From: REEB95 sp035934995 | GTDB taxonomy: Bacteria; Pseudomonadota; Alphaproteobacteria; ATCC43930; CGMCC-115725 | Length of the DNA stretch: 32,865 bases | Direction: 5' to 3' | NCBI GenBank assembly: GCA_035934995.1 | Contig: DASYXI010000035.1 | Coordinates: 1 to 32,865 of the forward strand | Shown: positions 16,500 to 23,374 of the stretch, piece by piece | Layout: each line of letters begins with the position of its first letter | Numbering within the stretch: position 1 is the first letter of the stretch | Program-made: the position numbers and the translations under genes | Notes under the pieces: model-generated | The model's database searches: none | What the model was told of the DNA's origin: nothing | What the model saw: only the letters and a program-made list of their open reading frames with translations

Positions 16500-17744
16500 A
16501 TGACCCGCTCGCGCAAATCCCGCCCGCCCCGGATCGAGGCGCTCGCGCCGACCCCCGAACGTTGGGCGAAAGGTGATTTGGCCTTGCTGCCGCGCGCCAT
16601 TGCCGATGAGCACGGCCGGCCGGCGCGGCCGTATCGCGCCGAAGACACGCTGGCGCGCCTCCAGCGTCAAGGTGCGATCACCGGCGAAATGCGCCAGGCC
16701 GGCGATGATTTCCATGCGGTGTTCATGGCGGCGCAGCTCGATCCGTTGGCCGCGCCCGATTTGCGCCGCGTGCCGCACGCGGCGCGCGAGCTGCCGGCGT
16801 CAGCGCGTGCTTTGGAGGCGCGGCGCAAGGTGTGGGCCGCGCTTACGGCGCTCGGCGGCGCGGCGTCACCGGCCGGGTCCTGCGTTTGGCACGTGCTCGG
16901 CTGCGGTTGGACGCTCAAGGATTGGAGCTTGCGCGCCGGCTGGAACGGCCGCGCGCTATCGCCCGAAGCCGCGTCGGGCATTCTGCTTGGCGCGCTCGGC
17001 GCGCTCCAGGCGTTCTACGGTCTATGGCGCGCGCTCGCACCGGTGGGATCGCGTGCGCGCCGCTGCAACGTCATGCGGGCTCTCGGGCCGAAACGATTCG
17101 CCCGCCGACTATTTTCGTGCGATACTGCGTGTATCGTCGGCTTCGCCTTTCAGGCGCCGACGGCTGAGAGACACGCCAAATCGGATCGAAAAAACCGCGC
17201 GCACTCCCGCCTGCCAAAAAGGTCACGGAGTGCACGGCAATGCCATACCGCGTCTATTTCCTTCGCGAGGATTGTATCCGCAAGTTCGAGAACTTGCCCG
17301 ACTGCTACCACGACGATGACGCACGCGAGGCCGCCATTGCCATGCTGGCGAAACGAGACGGCTTCACCGCCGTCGAGGTCTGGGACCGCGAGCGCAAGGT
17401 CTACGCGCTTCCGTCCGCCCGAAAGATGCCCTGATTCCATCGTGACGAACATTCCTTGCTTCGGGGGGCATAAATCCATAAGGTGCGTCAATAATGAGGC
17501 CGGGTTCGGCCTGCTATTGGGACCGCCCGCAGGGTGGGTCCGATCCTGTACCCAGTTCCCTTCGATGATCGATCCGTCGCCGCATCCTGCGGGCGACGTT
17601 TTTTGGAGTTCTAAGCAATGGCTATCGGCACTGTTAAATGGTTCAACGCCCAAAAGGGCTATGGCTTCATCCAGCCCGAAAGCGGCAGCAAGGATGTTTT
17701 CGTGCATATCTCCGCGCTCGAACGCGCCGGCATCGGCGCGTTGA
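16500..17744 (+). CDS. DUF6456-like helix-turn-helix protein, 3' end aberrant
   Basis: The first about 180 residues look real. They have a basic N terminus, a middle segment (about 40-75) with DDFHAVFMAAQLDPL, and a helical domain (about 105-180) including VWHVLGCGWTLKDWSLRAGWNG and ending ALGALQAFYGL. This resembles DUF6456-type HTH proteins of alphaproteobacteria, which normally stop shortly after that point. Here the frame stays open for another 230 or so codons of Arg/Ser/Pro-rich sequence, through the gene at 17240 and into the cold-shock gene. The tail is probably not native; a stop was lost or a frameshift occurred near 17040-17100. Confidence 0.55.
   Translation: MTRSRKSRPPRIEALAPTPERWAKGDLALLPRAIADEHGRPARPYRAEDTLARLQRQGAITGEMRQAGDDFHAVFMAAQLDPLAAPDLRRVPHAARELPASARALEARRKVWAALTALGGAASPAGSCVWHVLGCGWTLKDWSLRAGWNGRALSPEAASGILLGALGALQAFYGLWRALAPVGSRARRCNVMRALGPKRFARRLFSCDTACIVGFAFQAPTAERHAKSDRKNRAHSRLPKRSRSARQCHTASISFARIVSASSRTCPTATTTMTHARPPLPCWRNETASPPSRSGTASARSTRFRPPERCPDSIVTNIPCFGGHKSIRCVNNEAGFGLLLGPPAGWVRSCTQFPSMIDPSPHPAGDVFWSSKQWLSALLNGSTPKRAMASSSPKAAARMFSCISPRSNAPASAR
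17120..17136. promoter_or_regulatory. 17-bp inverted repeat
   Basis: CGATAC (17120-17125), TGCGT, GTATCG (17131-17136): perfect 6-bp arms. The left arm contains GATACT, a possible -10, with TTCGCC at 17097-17102 as a weak -35. It could be an operator-promoter for the gene at 17240. Confidence 0.35.
17135..17162 (+). other. GC-rich hairpin in the leader of the 64-residue gene
   Basis: CGTCGGC (17135-17141) pairs with GCCGACG (17156-17162), with inner GCC/GGC pairs and a TTTCA loop. No T run follows; an RNA leader element is possible. Confidence 0.35.
17240..17434 (+). CDS. small hypothetical protein, 64 residues
   Basis: A compact mixed alpha/beta-looking protein: MPYRVYFLRED start, DCYHDDDAREAAIAML helix, then FTAVEVWDRERKVYAL strands. 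Composition and codon use look like real coding sequence, unlike the overlapping frame that reads through it. GGAG at 17227-17230 precedes the ATG at 17240. I do not recognise the family. It lies between the DUF6456-like gene and the cold-shock gene. Confidence 0.65.
   Translation: MPYRVYFLREDCIRKFENLPDCYHDDDAREAAIAMLAKRDGFTAVEVWDRERKVYALPSARKMP
17497..17604 (+). promoter_or_regulatory. structured cold-shock gene leader with terminator-like hairpin
   Basis: There are three successive hairpins. AGGCCG/CGGCCT is at 17497-17512. GGACC/GGTCC is at 17520-17541 with an inner CCC/GGG. GTCGCC/GGCGAC is at 17576-17597 and is followed by a six-T run (17599-17604). The last is an intrinsic-terminator shape and ends directly at the GGAG ribosome site of the csp gene. 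It may act as an attenuator or thermosensitive leader; the mechanism is inferred. Confidence 0.6.
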
Positions 17745-17824
17745 ACGAAGGACAGAAGGTCAGCTTCGATCTTGAGCAAGGCCAGCAGGGCAAGACTTCG
17801 GCGGTCAATCTGAAGCTCGTCTAA
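17618..17824 (+). CDS. cold-shock domain protein
   Basis: The 68-residue single cold-shock domain has RNP1 KGYGFI at 13-18 and RNP2 VFVHI at 27-31, so it would bind single-stranded RNA/DNA as an RNA chaperone. The ATG at 17618 has GGAG at 17605-17608. A long structured leader precedes it, as is usual for csp genes. A hairpin terminator follows, then IF-1 and S21 remnants, genes that act in translation. CspA-type; the exact paralogue cannot be assigned. Confidence 0.96.
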   Translation: MAIGTVKWFNAQKGYGFIQPESGSKDVFVHISALERAGIGALNEGQKVSFDLEQGQQGKTSAVNLKLV

Positions 17825-17830
17825 CGGCCA

Positions 17831-17859
17831 CGCCCGGACGGCGATTTCCGGGCGAATTT
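17831..17859 (+). terminator. terminator of the cold-shock gene
   Basis: CGCCCGG (17831-17837) pairs with CCGGGCG (17848-17854) around a ten-base loop, followed by AATTT. It starts seven bases after the csp stop. The T run is short, so strength is uncertain. Confidence 0.6.
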
Positions 17860-17959
17860 CTCCCGATCCGTCGGTTCGGGCACGCGCCTTTCGAAAAAGC
17901 GGCGTGGGAGGGGACGTCTCCGTGTCCTCCCGGCGCCCGGTCTTGCCTTGGAGATCGCG

Positions 17960-18244
17960 ATGGCCAAGGAGGCCTTGATCGAGGTCGACGGCACCGTGCT
18001 CGAGCTTTTGCCCGATGCGCGGTTCCGCGTCCGGCTCGATAACGAGCACGAGATTCTTGCTTATGCCTCGGGAAAGATGCGCAAGGCGCGCATTCTTACC
18101 AAGGGCGTATCAACTTTCGGCACAAAGACGAACGCGCCATGCCGTCCACGGGTGCGGCCCGGCGATACAACCGTCGACGGTAATCGAGGAGACCGGGTTT
18201 GCAAGTCTTCGTCGGGGACGTCGGTGAGGCGCTGCGCGTTCTGA
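17960..18244 (+). pseudogene. infA: translation initiation factor IF-1 paralogue, internally deleted
   Basis: The first about 46 residues are clearly IF-1: MAKEALIEVDGTVLELLPD, then FRVRLDNEHEILAYASGKMRKARI. Intact IF-1 (about 72 residues) then has roughly 17 residues, including a GDKV-type turn and EMTPYD, before LTKGRI. Here ARI joins LTKG directly, so that segment is missing in frame. The usual terminal stop is also gone, and the frame runs on for about 35 unrelated residues to 18244. The OB fold would lack its last strands. A good ribosome site (TTGGAGA) precedes the ATG, so a truncated product may still be made. An intact infA presumably exists elsewhere. Confidence 0.75.
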
Positions 18245-18273
18245 AGACGAGAATACGGCGCGAAGACTATTAG
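18199..18273 (+). pseudogene. rpsU: N-terminal remnant of ribosomal protein S21
   Basis: A 24-codon frame starting with TTG reads QVFVGDVGEALRVLKTRIRR after the first residue. Alphaproteobacterial S21 begins much the same way (MQVLVRDNNVDQALRALK-type, about 70-90 residues). GAGGAG at 18186-18191, seven bases upstream, is a good ribosome site. A TAG at 18271 ends it, and no further S21 sequence is visible in any frame. It overlaps the run-on tail of the IF-1 pseudogene in another frame. By eye this is a truncated rpsU copy; short similarity makes it moderate. Confidence 0.5.
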
Positions 18274-18287
18274 TCGGGAATCTGGCG

Positions 18288-18578
18288 ATGCTGGCTGTCG
18301 CGGTCGAAGACATCGGTCGAAGCGAGCAAGTTCTCCATGGAACGCGGGAACGGCAATTGTGGTGTGCCGTCATCGGTCGCGCGCTCCAGGACGCGTTGAA
18401 CGACGTGGCGACCGTTTCCAGCCGCCTTTTGCGCGCGCAGATCCGCGAGGATGCCCGCAACTGGTTCATCCGCAACGATGCGGATTTCCAGGCCGCGTGC
18501 AACGCCGCCGGATACGACCCGGGCGTGTTGCGGCCGCGGGTGCTTCGCTTGATCGGCGCTGAATCGCCGCGGCTCTGA
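18288..18578 (+). CDS. conserved hypothetical (RxWF...DF...C..AGYDP family)
   Basis: A 96-residue mostly helical protein. The pattern LWCAVIGRALQDAL, then EDARNWF, then DFQAACNAAGYDPGVLRPRVLRLI is shared by many small alphaproteobacterial and phage/ICE-associated proteins; the helices suggest a nucleic-acid-binding or adaptor role, not established. It starts 14 bases after the S21 remnant, with the next gene 25 bases downstream on the same strand, so it belongs to a small-gene operon. Confidence 0.7.
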   Translation: MLAVAVEDIGRSEQVLHGTRERQLWCAVIGRALQDALNDVATVSSRLLRAQIREDARNWFIRNDADFQAACNAAGYDPGVLRPRVLRLIGAESPRL

Positions 18579-18603
18579 CGGGAAGATTGGAAGGAGATCG
18601 CTG

Positions 18604-18852
18604 ATGGGAAGTACGGAATTGGAGGCCGCGCGAAGCCGGGCGCAAACCTTATTCGGCAAGGGCAACAAGCAGGAAAAAGGCAAGGACGAGGAATTCTTCC
18701 GGGCCCGGGACGAAGAGCGGCAGAAGGAAGCGGCGAAAATGGCGCGCCTGCGCGCGCTGCGCCTGGAGAAAGAAGCAAAGGAAAAAGAAGAAAAAGACGG
18801 AGCGGACAAAAAAGCGGCCGCGAGCGTGACGCGTCGCAAGCCGGCGCTCTAG
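18604..18852 (+). CDS. small charged coiled-coil protein
   Basis: An 82-residue protein made almost wholly of charged helix: an ARSRAQTLFGKGNKQEKGK start, then heptad-like Lys/Glu/Ala-rich sequence to the Ser/Thr/Arg end. A strong AAGGAG precedes the ATG at 18604. Similar small proteins occur in rhizobial genomes without known function. No membrane segment or signal. Second of four closely spaced genes. Confidence 0.65.
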   Translation: MGSTELEAARSRAQTLFGKGNKQEKGKDEEFFRARDEERQKEAAKMARLRALRLEKEAKEKEEKDGADKKAAASVTRRKPAL

Positions 18853-18890
18853 CCCGGTGTTGAAAACAGCAAAAGACAGACAGCAAAAAC

Positions 18891-19196
18891 ATGCCCCACC
18901 GCACCTCGTTCAAAGCCGCGCCTGAATACGAGACGGGCGAGCGCTGGATTATTTCCTGGGAAACGCGCCGACCGGACTCCGAGGAATGGAGCCAAGCGGT
19001 CGAGAAATCCGAGGCCGCCGCGGTCGAGCGCGCCCGCCAATTTATCAAGCTGGGGTTCATCGTCTTCCAGATCGCCGGTCCTGCGGGCGTGTTCCTGGAC
19101 GAAGCGGAGATCGCGCGGCGGTTTCAAGCGCCGGTCGCCGCGAAGAAACTTCGTATACTGGGCGAGCCGCCGCCGAACCAACAGGAGCAAATATGA
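18891..19196 (+). CDS. hypothetical protein, 101 residues
   Basis: An acidic alpha/beta protein with WIISWETRRPDSEEW, a helix with AAVERARQFIKLGFIVFQIAG, and LDEAEIARRF. Not recognised. The last codons carry AGGAG and the stop overlaps the next ATG (ATGA), so the tiny downstream basic ORF is translationally coupled to it. Confidence 0.65.
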   Translation: MPHRTSFKAAPEYETGERWIISWETRRPDSEEWSQAVEKSEAAAVERARQFIKLGFIVFQIAGPAGVFLDEAEIARRFQAPVAAKKLRILGEPPPNQQEQI

Positions 19197-19291
19197 AAAA
19201 GGCTCACCGTAAAGGTCAGCAAAGACACAAGCGCCGGCAATTGGAATTGCGCCGTAAGCGACTGGCTGCGCGGAAGGCCAACAAAGCCTAG
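19193..19291 (+). CDS. very small basic peptide, 32 residues
   Basis: It reads MKKAHRKGQQRHKRRQLELR and continues with Arg/Lys/Ala to the stop at 19289. About half the residues are Lys or Arg, and there are no acidic residues apart from one Glu. AGGAG at 19182-19186 is well placed, and the ATG overlaps the preceding stop (ATGA). Composition resembles small ribosomal proteins such as bL34 or Thx without matching their sequence. Probably RNA-binding if real; function unknown. Confidence 0.55.
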   Translation: MKKAHRKGQQRHKRRQLELRRKRLAARKANKA

Positions 19292-19379
19292 GTGCGTTTG
19301 CGATCGAATACTGCTCGGCCCTTGGGGTCGAGCGCCACGGCGCGCTCCAGGCGTCCGACGGCTTGTAAGTTGGTCCGCC

Positions 19380-19523
19380 GTCATCGCGAGGAGTGTCCTT
19401 CGTCTCGCGGACCTCTTCCTGAGGAGCGAAGCGTCTCGAAGGAGAGGTCCGCGGCTCAGGATAAGGGCGACGAAGCGATCCAGAAGAACCAACGGGATTG
19501 CTTTGCCTTCGGCTCGCAATGAC
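19380..19523. repeat. dispersed palindromic repeat, copy A (144 bp)
   Basis: Terminal GTCATCGCGAG (19380-19390) and CTCGCAATGAC (19513-19523) are inverted with one mismatch. Inside is TCCTGAGGAGCGAAGCGTC followed by TCGAAGGAGAGGTCCGCGG, shared with copy B at 20866. It fills most of the gap before the GNAT gene. The element resembles palindromic intergenic repeats of Bradyrhizobium relatives. Confidence 0.8.
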
Positions 19524-19577
19524 AGCCGCAAGCCGGGCGCCCTTTCCAAGCGCCGCTGCGGCCGCCACACTGGTGCA

Positions 19578-20060
19578 ATGCAGATCCGCCCGGCCACGGC
19601 GCACGACGACGACGCGATCTGGCGCATCATCGGTCCGGTGATCGCATCCGGCGAAACTTACGCATTGCCGCGTGATTGGACCCGCGACGAGGCGCTGGCC
19701 TATTGGCGTGCGCCGGGACACGCGGTCTTCGTCGCGGAGGATAACGGCGCCGTCGTCGGGACCTATTATCTGCAAGCGAACCAGCGGGGCGGCGGTGCGC
19801 ACGTCGCCAATTGCGGCTACGTTACCGCGGCTGAGGTCACCGGACGCGGCGTAGCATTCGCCATGTGCGTCCATTCGCTCGACGTTGCGCGGGCGCGCGG
19901 CTTTCGCGCCATGCAGTTCAATCTCGTGGTATCCACCAACGAGCGCGCGGTGCAATTGTGGGAACGCTGCGGCTTCGCCGCCGTCGGCCGGTTGCCCGGC
20001 GCCTTTGACCATCCGCGCCTCGGCCCGGTGGACGCCCTGGTCATGTATCGCACGCTCTAG
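19578..20060 (+). CDS. GNAT-family N-acetyltransferase
   Basis: A 160-residue protein with a standard GNAT fold: MQIRPATAHDDDAIWRII start, AVFVAEDNGAVVGTYYL strands, an acetyl-CoA loop near EVTGRGVA (about 96-103), and NERAVQLWERCGF near the end. It would acetylate an unknown amine. It stands alone between two repeat-rich gaps. The ATG at 19578 begins at the family's conserved start. Confidence 0.88.
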   Translation: MQIRPATAHDDDAIWRIIGPVIASGETYALPRDWTRDEALAYWRAPGHAVFVAEDNGAVVGTYYLQANQRGGGAHVANCGYVTAAEVTGRGVAFAMCVHSLDVARARGFRAMQFNLVVSTNERAVQLWERCGFAAVGRLPGAFDHPRLGPVDALVMYRTL

Positions 20061-20139
20061 CGTACCGTTCCGCCGCCTGCTGACTTCGGCGGCGCCCGGC
20101 GCTAGAGTCCGCGCGCACGGGGGACACGCGGGGCGCGTC

Positions 20140-20799
20140 ATGGCGATCGATCAGGCCAAGGTCGAAGAACTCAAGCGGCGTTACGTCAAGCCCAAGGACT
20201 TGCCGTTCAAGCTCGGCAAGCTCGGCCATATCGTCATCAATTGCGCCGATCTCGAACGCTCGATCAATTTCTATACCGAGATCATGGGGTTTGAGGTGTC
20301 GGACATTTACACCTCCGACATGGCGCCCGGCGGCATGGCGTTCCTCCGCTGCGGTCCGGACCACCACTCGCTGGCTCTGGTCGGGTCCATGGAAAAGGAC
20401 AAGCCCAGCGACAATTACGAGCTGAACCACATCGCCTTCGAGGTCGCGAGTTTGGACGAAGTGCTCGAGGCGCGCGCGCATCTGGAAAAACACAAGGTGC
20501 CGATCGACTTCGAAGGCCGCCGCCGCGCCGGCGTGCAGATCGCGGTCGAATTCCGCGATCCCGACAATCACCGGCTCGAAATCTTCTGGGGTCTGGATCA
20601 ATTGGCGTCGGGCCAGAAGGCGCGATCGCGCGATGAATGGAAATGGGCGCATTCGCTCGAGGAAGCGATCCAGAATCCGGTGCGCGGCCAGGACACGCGG
20701 CTCCGCAATCCGACGCTGATGCGCAAGCTCTCGGCCAGGGCGATCCACGACCAGAAGCAGCGGTCGCTGGCAACGCAGGGGAAAAAGCTCGGCAAGTGA
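20140..20799 (+). CDS. VOC-superfamily (glyoxalase/extradiol dioxygenase-like) protein
   Basis: The 219 residues contain two beta-alpha-beta-beta-beta modules of the vicinal oxygen chelate fold. LGHIVINC puts a likely metal His at 30, NHIAFEV a second at 97, and RLEIFW a Glu at 147. That two-His-one-Glu set suits an Fe(II) ring-cleavage dioxygenase, but substrate and activity are unknown. The charged C-terminal tail (about 155-219) is beyond the fold. The ATG at 20140 has GGGG upstream. Confidence 0.82.
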   Translation: MAIDQAKVEELKRRYVKPKDLPFKLGKLGHIVINCADLERSINFYTEIMGFEVSDIYTSDMAPGGMAFLRCGPDHHSLALVGSMEKDKPSDNYELNHIAFEVASLDEVLEARAHLEKHKVPIDFEGRRRAGVQIAVEFRDPDNHRLEIFWGLDQLASGQKARSRDEWKWAHSLEEAIQNPVRGQDTRLRNPTLMRKLSARAIHDQKQRSLATQGKKLGK

Positions 20800-20816
20800 C
20801 CGCGCAACGCGCGGTC

Positions 20817-20839
20817 ATGCCCGGACTTGATCCGGGCAT
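20817..20839. repeat. short palindromic repeat after the VOC gene
   Basis: ATGCCCGGA (20817-20825), loop CTTGA, TCCGGGCAT (20831-20839): a perfect 9-bp stem. The same palindrome type is dispersed in many alphaproteobacteria. It may also end VOC transcription, though there is no T run. Confidence 0.7.
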
Positions 20840-20865
20840 CCACGATGAAAGGCGCGAGGCGCGGC

Positions 20866-20970
20866 GTCATCGCGAGGCGGCGTCCTTCGTCTCACGGACC
20901 TCATCCTGAGGAGCGAAGCGTCTCGAAGGAGAGGTCCGCGGCTCAGGATGAGGCCGACCCGGCGATCGAG
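20866..20970. repeat. dispersed palindromic repeat, copy B (right end missing)
   Basis: It begins GTCATCGCGAG like copy A and matches its core (TCCTGAGGAGCGAAGCGTC, GGAGAGGTCCGCGGCTCAGG). It lacks the CTCGCAATGAC right end. It lies in the 379-bp gene-free gap before the histidine kinase. The rest of that gap (20971-21178) shows nothing recognisable. Confidence 0.75.
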
Positions 20971-21178
20971 CGCATAAGCCGCCGGCCCCGGATTTGAGCC
21001 GGAAAGCTGCTTGGATCGCGGCCAAATTCATTAGCGTTTGGTAAATCATGCTTTCGTATGCTGCGAGTCGGCGAAACTGCGCCTATGGACAGCCGGGTAT
21101 GGCCGGAGCGCGACCCGATCCGCGGCCCGACGTGACGACGACGCATCCTGCGGTTCGAAATCCCCGCGAGGGCGCTGG

Positions 21179-23242
21179 ATGATTCGTCGCATTCGCGAAC
21201 GCCTGGCGCGTGCGTTTGGCGCGCGCGACCATTTCGCCGCGGTCGAGAGCGCGATTCAGTCGCTGGGCGACGGCGTCGTGCTCTACGGTCCGGACGATCG
21301 CGTCGTCTGGATCAATCGCCGCTTTCGCGAGCTCCACGCACGGATCCCACTGGCGTACCGGATCGGCGCGCATTACAGCGACATCTTGCGCGCCGCCGTC
21401 GCATCCGGCGAGGTTCCGATGCCGGCCGAAGGCGTCGAAGCCTGGGTGGCGCGCCGCCTGGAGGAGCGCCACCGGTCCGAACAAAGTTATACGCTCCTGA
21501 TGCAAGACGGCCGCTGGTTGCGCATTACCGACCGGCGGACGCAAGACGGCAGCCTCGTCAGCATCCATTCCGACGTCACCGAGTTGAAGGGGGCCGAAGC
21601 GGCGGCCGAGCATGCGCGCGCCGGTCTCGCGCTGCAAACCGAGGCCCTGTCGACCCTGGTCGAGAACTTGCCCGTCGGCGTCACGCTCGTCGACCGCGAC
21701 GGCCGTTTCATCGCCTTCAACCGCGCTTATCTCGCTGTCAACGGAATCCCGCCGGGCACGTTCAAGCTGGGTGACCGGTTCGCGGATTACATCCGCTACA
21801 TGGTCGAGCACGGCGATCACGAAATCGCGGAAGGCGAGGACGTCGAATCCACCATGCGCCGCATCGTCGCGGACGCGATGCGCCCCGTGCCGCAGAAGTT
21901 CGAGCGCACGCGAAGCAACGGACGGACGATCGAAATCCGCCGCGCGCCGCTGCCGGGCGGCGGCTTCGTCACCACGTATATCGACGAGACCGACGCGCGC
22001 CGCCGCGAAGCGGATGCCGCCTCGGCGCGTGCGCGGCTCGAAGGCCAGACCGAGATGCTGTCGACCCTCGTCGAAAATCTGAACGTCGGCGTAAGCCTGG
22101 TCGACGCCGAAGGCCGCTTTATGGCGCTCAACAGCGCCTATCTCGATCTCTTCGGCATCCCGCCCGGCACCTTCGGCGTCGGCGATACCTATGAGGCCTG
22201 CATCCGCTACATGGTCGAGCACGGCGATCACGACATCGGTGACGAGGACGCCGAGTCCGCCGTGCGCCGCGTCGTCGCCAACGCGATGCGCCCGGTGCCG
22301 CAGAAGTTCGAGCGCAAGCGGCGCAACGGACGGACGATCGAAATCCGCCGCGCGCCGCTGCCGGGCGGCGGCTTCGTCACCACGTATATCGACGAGACCG
22401 ACGCGCGTCAGCGCGAGGCCGATTTGACCCGCATCCGGGCCGAGCTCGAGCGCCAGGCCACCGAGCTCGCCGCCACCGCGCGCAACCTGCACGCCGCCAA
22501 CGCCGCCAAGTCCATGTTCCTCGCCAACATGAGCCACGAGCTGCGCACGCCGTTGAATGCCATCCTCGGCTTTTCCGAGATCATGCGCGACGCCATGTTG
22601 GGCCCGCTCGATCAGCGGTATCGCGGTTACGCCAACGACATCCATCTCTCCGGCGCCTATCTGCTGCGGCTCATCAACGACATTCTCGACACCTCGAAGA
22701 TCGACGCCGGCCAGATGCATCTCGAGCAGAACCGCATCAACCTGGCGGAATTGATCGGCGAATGCGAACGCCTGGTGCTCGAACGCGCGCGCGCCGCGGG
22801 GGTCTCGTTGGTGTGCGCCATCGGCCGCAGCTTTCCGCCGCTCGCCGGCGACCGGCTGCGCTTGAAACAGGCGCTGCTCAACCTCTTGGTCAATGCCGTC
22901 AAGTTCACGCCGGCCGGCGGTTCGGTGCGCGTCTCGGCGTCGGCGGCGCGGCCGCACGGCATCGACATCGCGATCGCCGACACCGGCATCGGCATGGAGC
23001 CCGCCAGCATCGCGCGCGCGCTCGAGCCGTTCCAGCAGCTCGATAACCGGCTGGCGCGCCGTTACGAAGGCACCGGCTTGGGTCTGCCGCTCGCCAAGTC
23101 GCTGATCGAGCTGCACGGCGGCAAGCTCACCATCGAAAGCGCGGCCGGCAAGGGCACCACGGCCCGCATCTGGCTGCCGCCCGAACGCTTGCTCGACGAA
23201 ACCACGGTCGCGCGCAACGCGCGGCGCGCCGGCGGAGCCTAG
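21179..23242 (+). CDS. soluble sensor histidine kinase with three PAS domains
   Basis: A 687-residue kinase without membrane segments, so a cytosolic sensor. Order: PAS about 20-145; two near-identical PAS modules about 155-290 and 291-426 (period 136 residues); a coiled linker; HisKA with phospho-His453 in SHELRTPLNAILGFSEIM; HATPase_c with LLNLLVNAVKFT (N box), DTGIGM (G1) and GTGLGLPLAK (G2). The kinase core resembles PleC/DivJ-type alphaproteobacterial kinases. No receiver domain is fused and no response regulator is adjacent. The ATG at 21179 has GAGGG upstream; a longer N terminus is low-quality sequence. Confidence 0.93.
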   Translation: MIRRIRERLARAFGARDHFAAVESAIQSLGDGVVLYGPDDRVVWINRRFRELHARIPLAYRIGAHYSDILRAAVASGEVPMPAEGVEAWVARRLEERHRSEQSYTLLMQDGRWLRITDRRTQDGSLVSIHSDVTELKGAEAAAEHARAGLALQTEALSTLVENLPVGVTLVDRDGRFIAFNRAYLAVNGIPPGTFKLGDRFADYIRYMVEHGDHEIAEGEDVESTMRRIVADAMRPVPQKFERTRSNGRTIEIRRAPLPGGGFVTTYIDETDARRREADAASARARLEGQTEMLSTLVENLNVGVSLVDAEGRFMALNSAYLDLFGIPPGTFGVGDTYEACIRYMVEHGDHDIGDEDAESAVRRVVANAMRPVPQKFERKRRNGRTIEIRRAPLPGGGFVTTYIDETDARQREADLTRIRAELERQATELAATARNLHAANAAKSMFLANMSHELRTPLNAILGFSEIMRDAMLGPLDQRYRGYANDIHLSGAYLLRLINDILDTSKIDAGQMHLEQNRINLAELIGECERLVLERARAAGVSLVCAIGRSFPPLAGDRLRLKQALLNLLVNAVKFTPAGGSVRVSASAARPHGIDIAIADTGIGMEPASIARALEPFQQLDNRLARRYEGTGLGLPLAKSLIELHGGKLTIESAAGKGTTARIWLPPERLLDETTVARNARRAGGA

Positions 23243-23278
23243 ACGAAGGCTGCCATCCGGGCCGATCGGGAAGGCCGT

Positions 23279-23306
23279 TTGCCCGGTCCGGTTTTGCCGC
23301 TATAGC
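23279..23306 (+). promoter_or_regulatory. possible promoter of the DoxX-like gene
   Basis: TTGCCC at 23279-23284, a 16-base spacer, and TATAGC at 23301-23306, about 68 bases before the ATG. Moderate matches only. Confidence 0.35.
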
Positions 23307-23374
23307 TAGCCGTATCGCCGGGTGGCCAAGCCGGCGCGATACGACACAAGCAAAACCGAACCAGGGGGAAAACG

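Noticed and set aside
15332..19291. Intact prophage
   Set aside because: Apart from the repressor and DUF6456-like gene there are no structural, integrase, terminase or lysis genes; most members look like chromosomal small genes.
21083..23116. 677-codon open frame antisense to the histidine kinase
   Set aside because: Composition is that of a shadow frame, and the kinase motifs on the plus strand are unambiguous.
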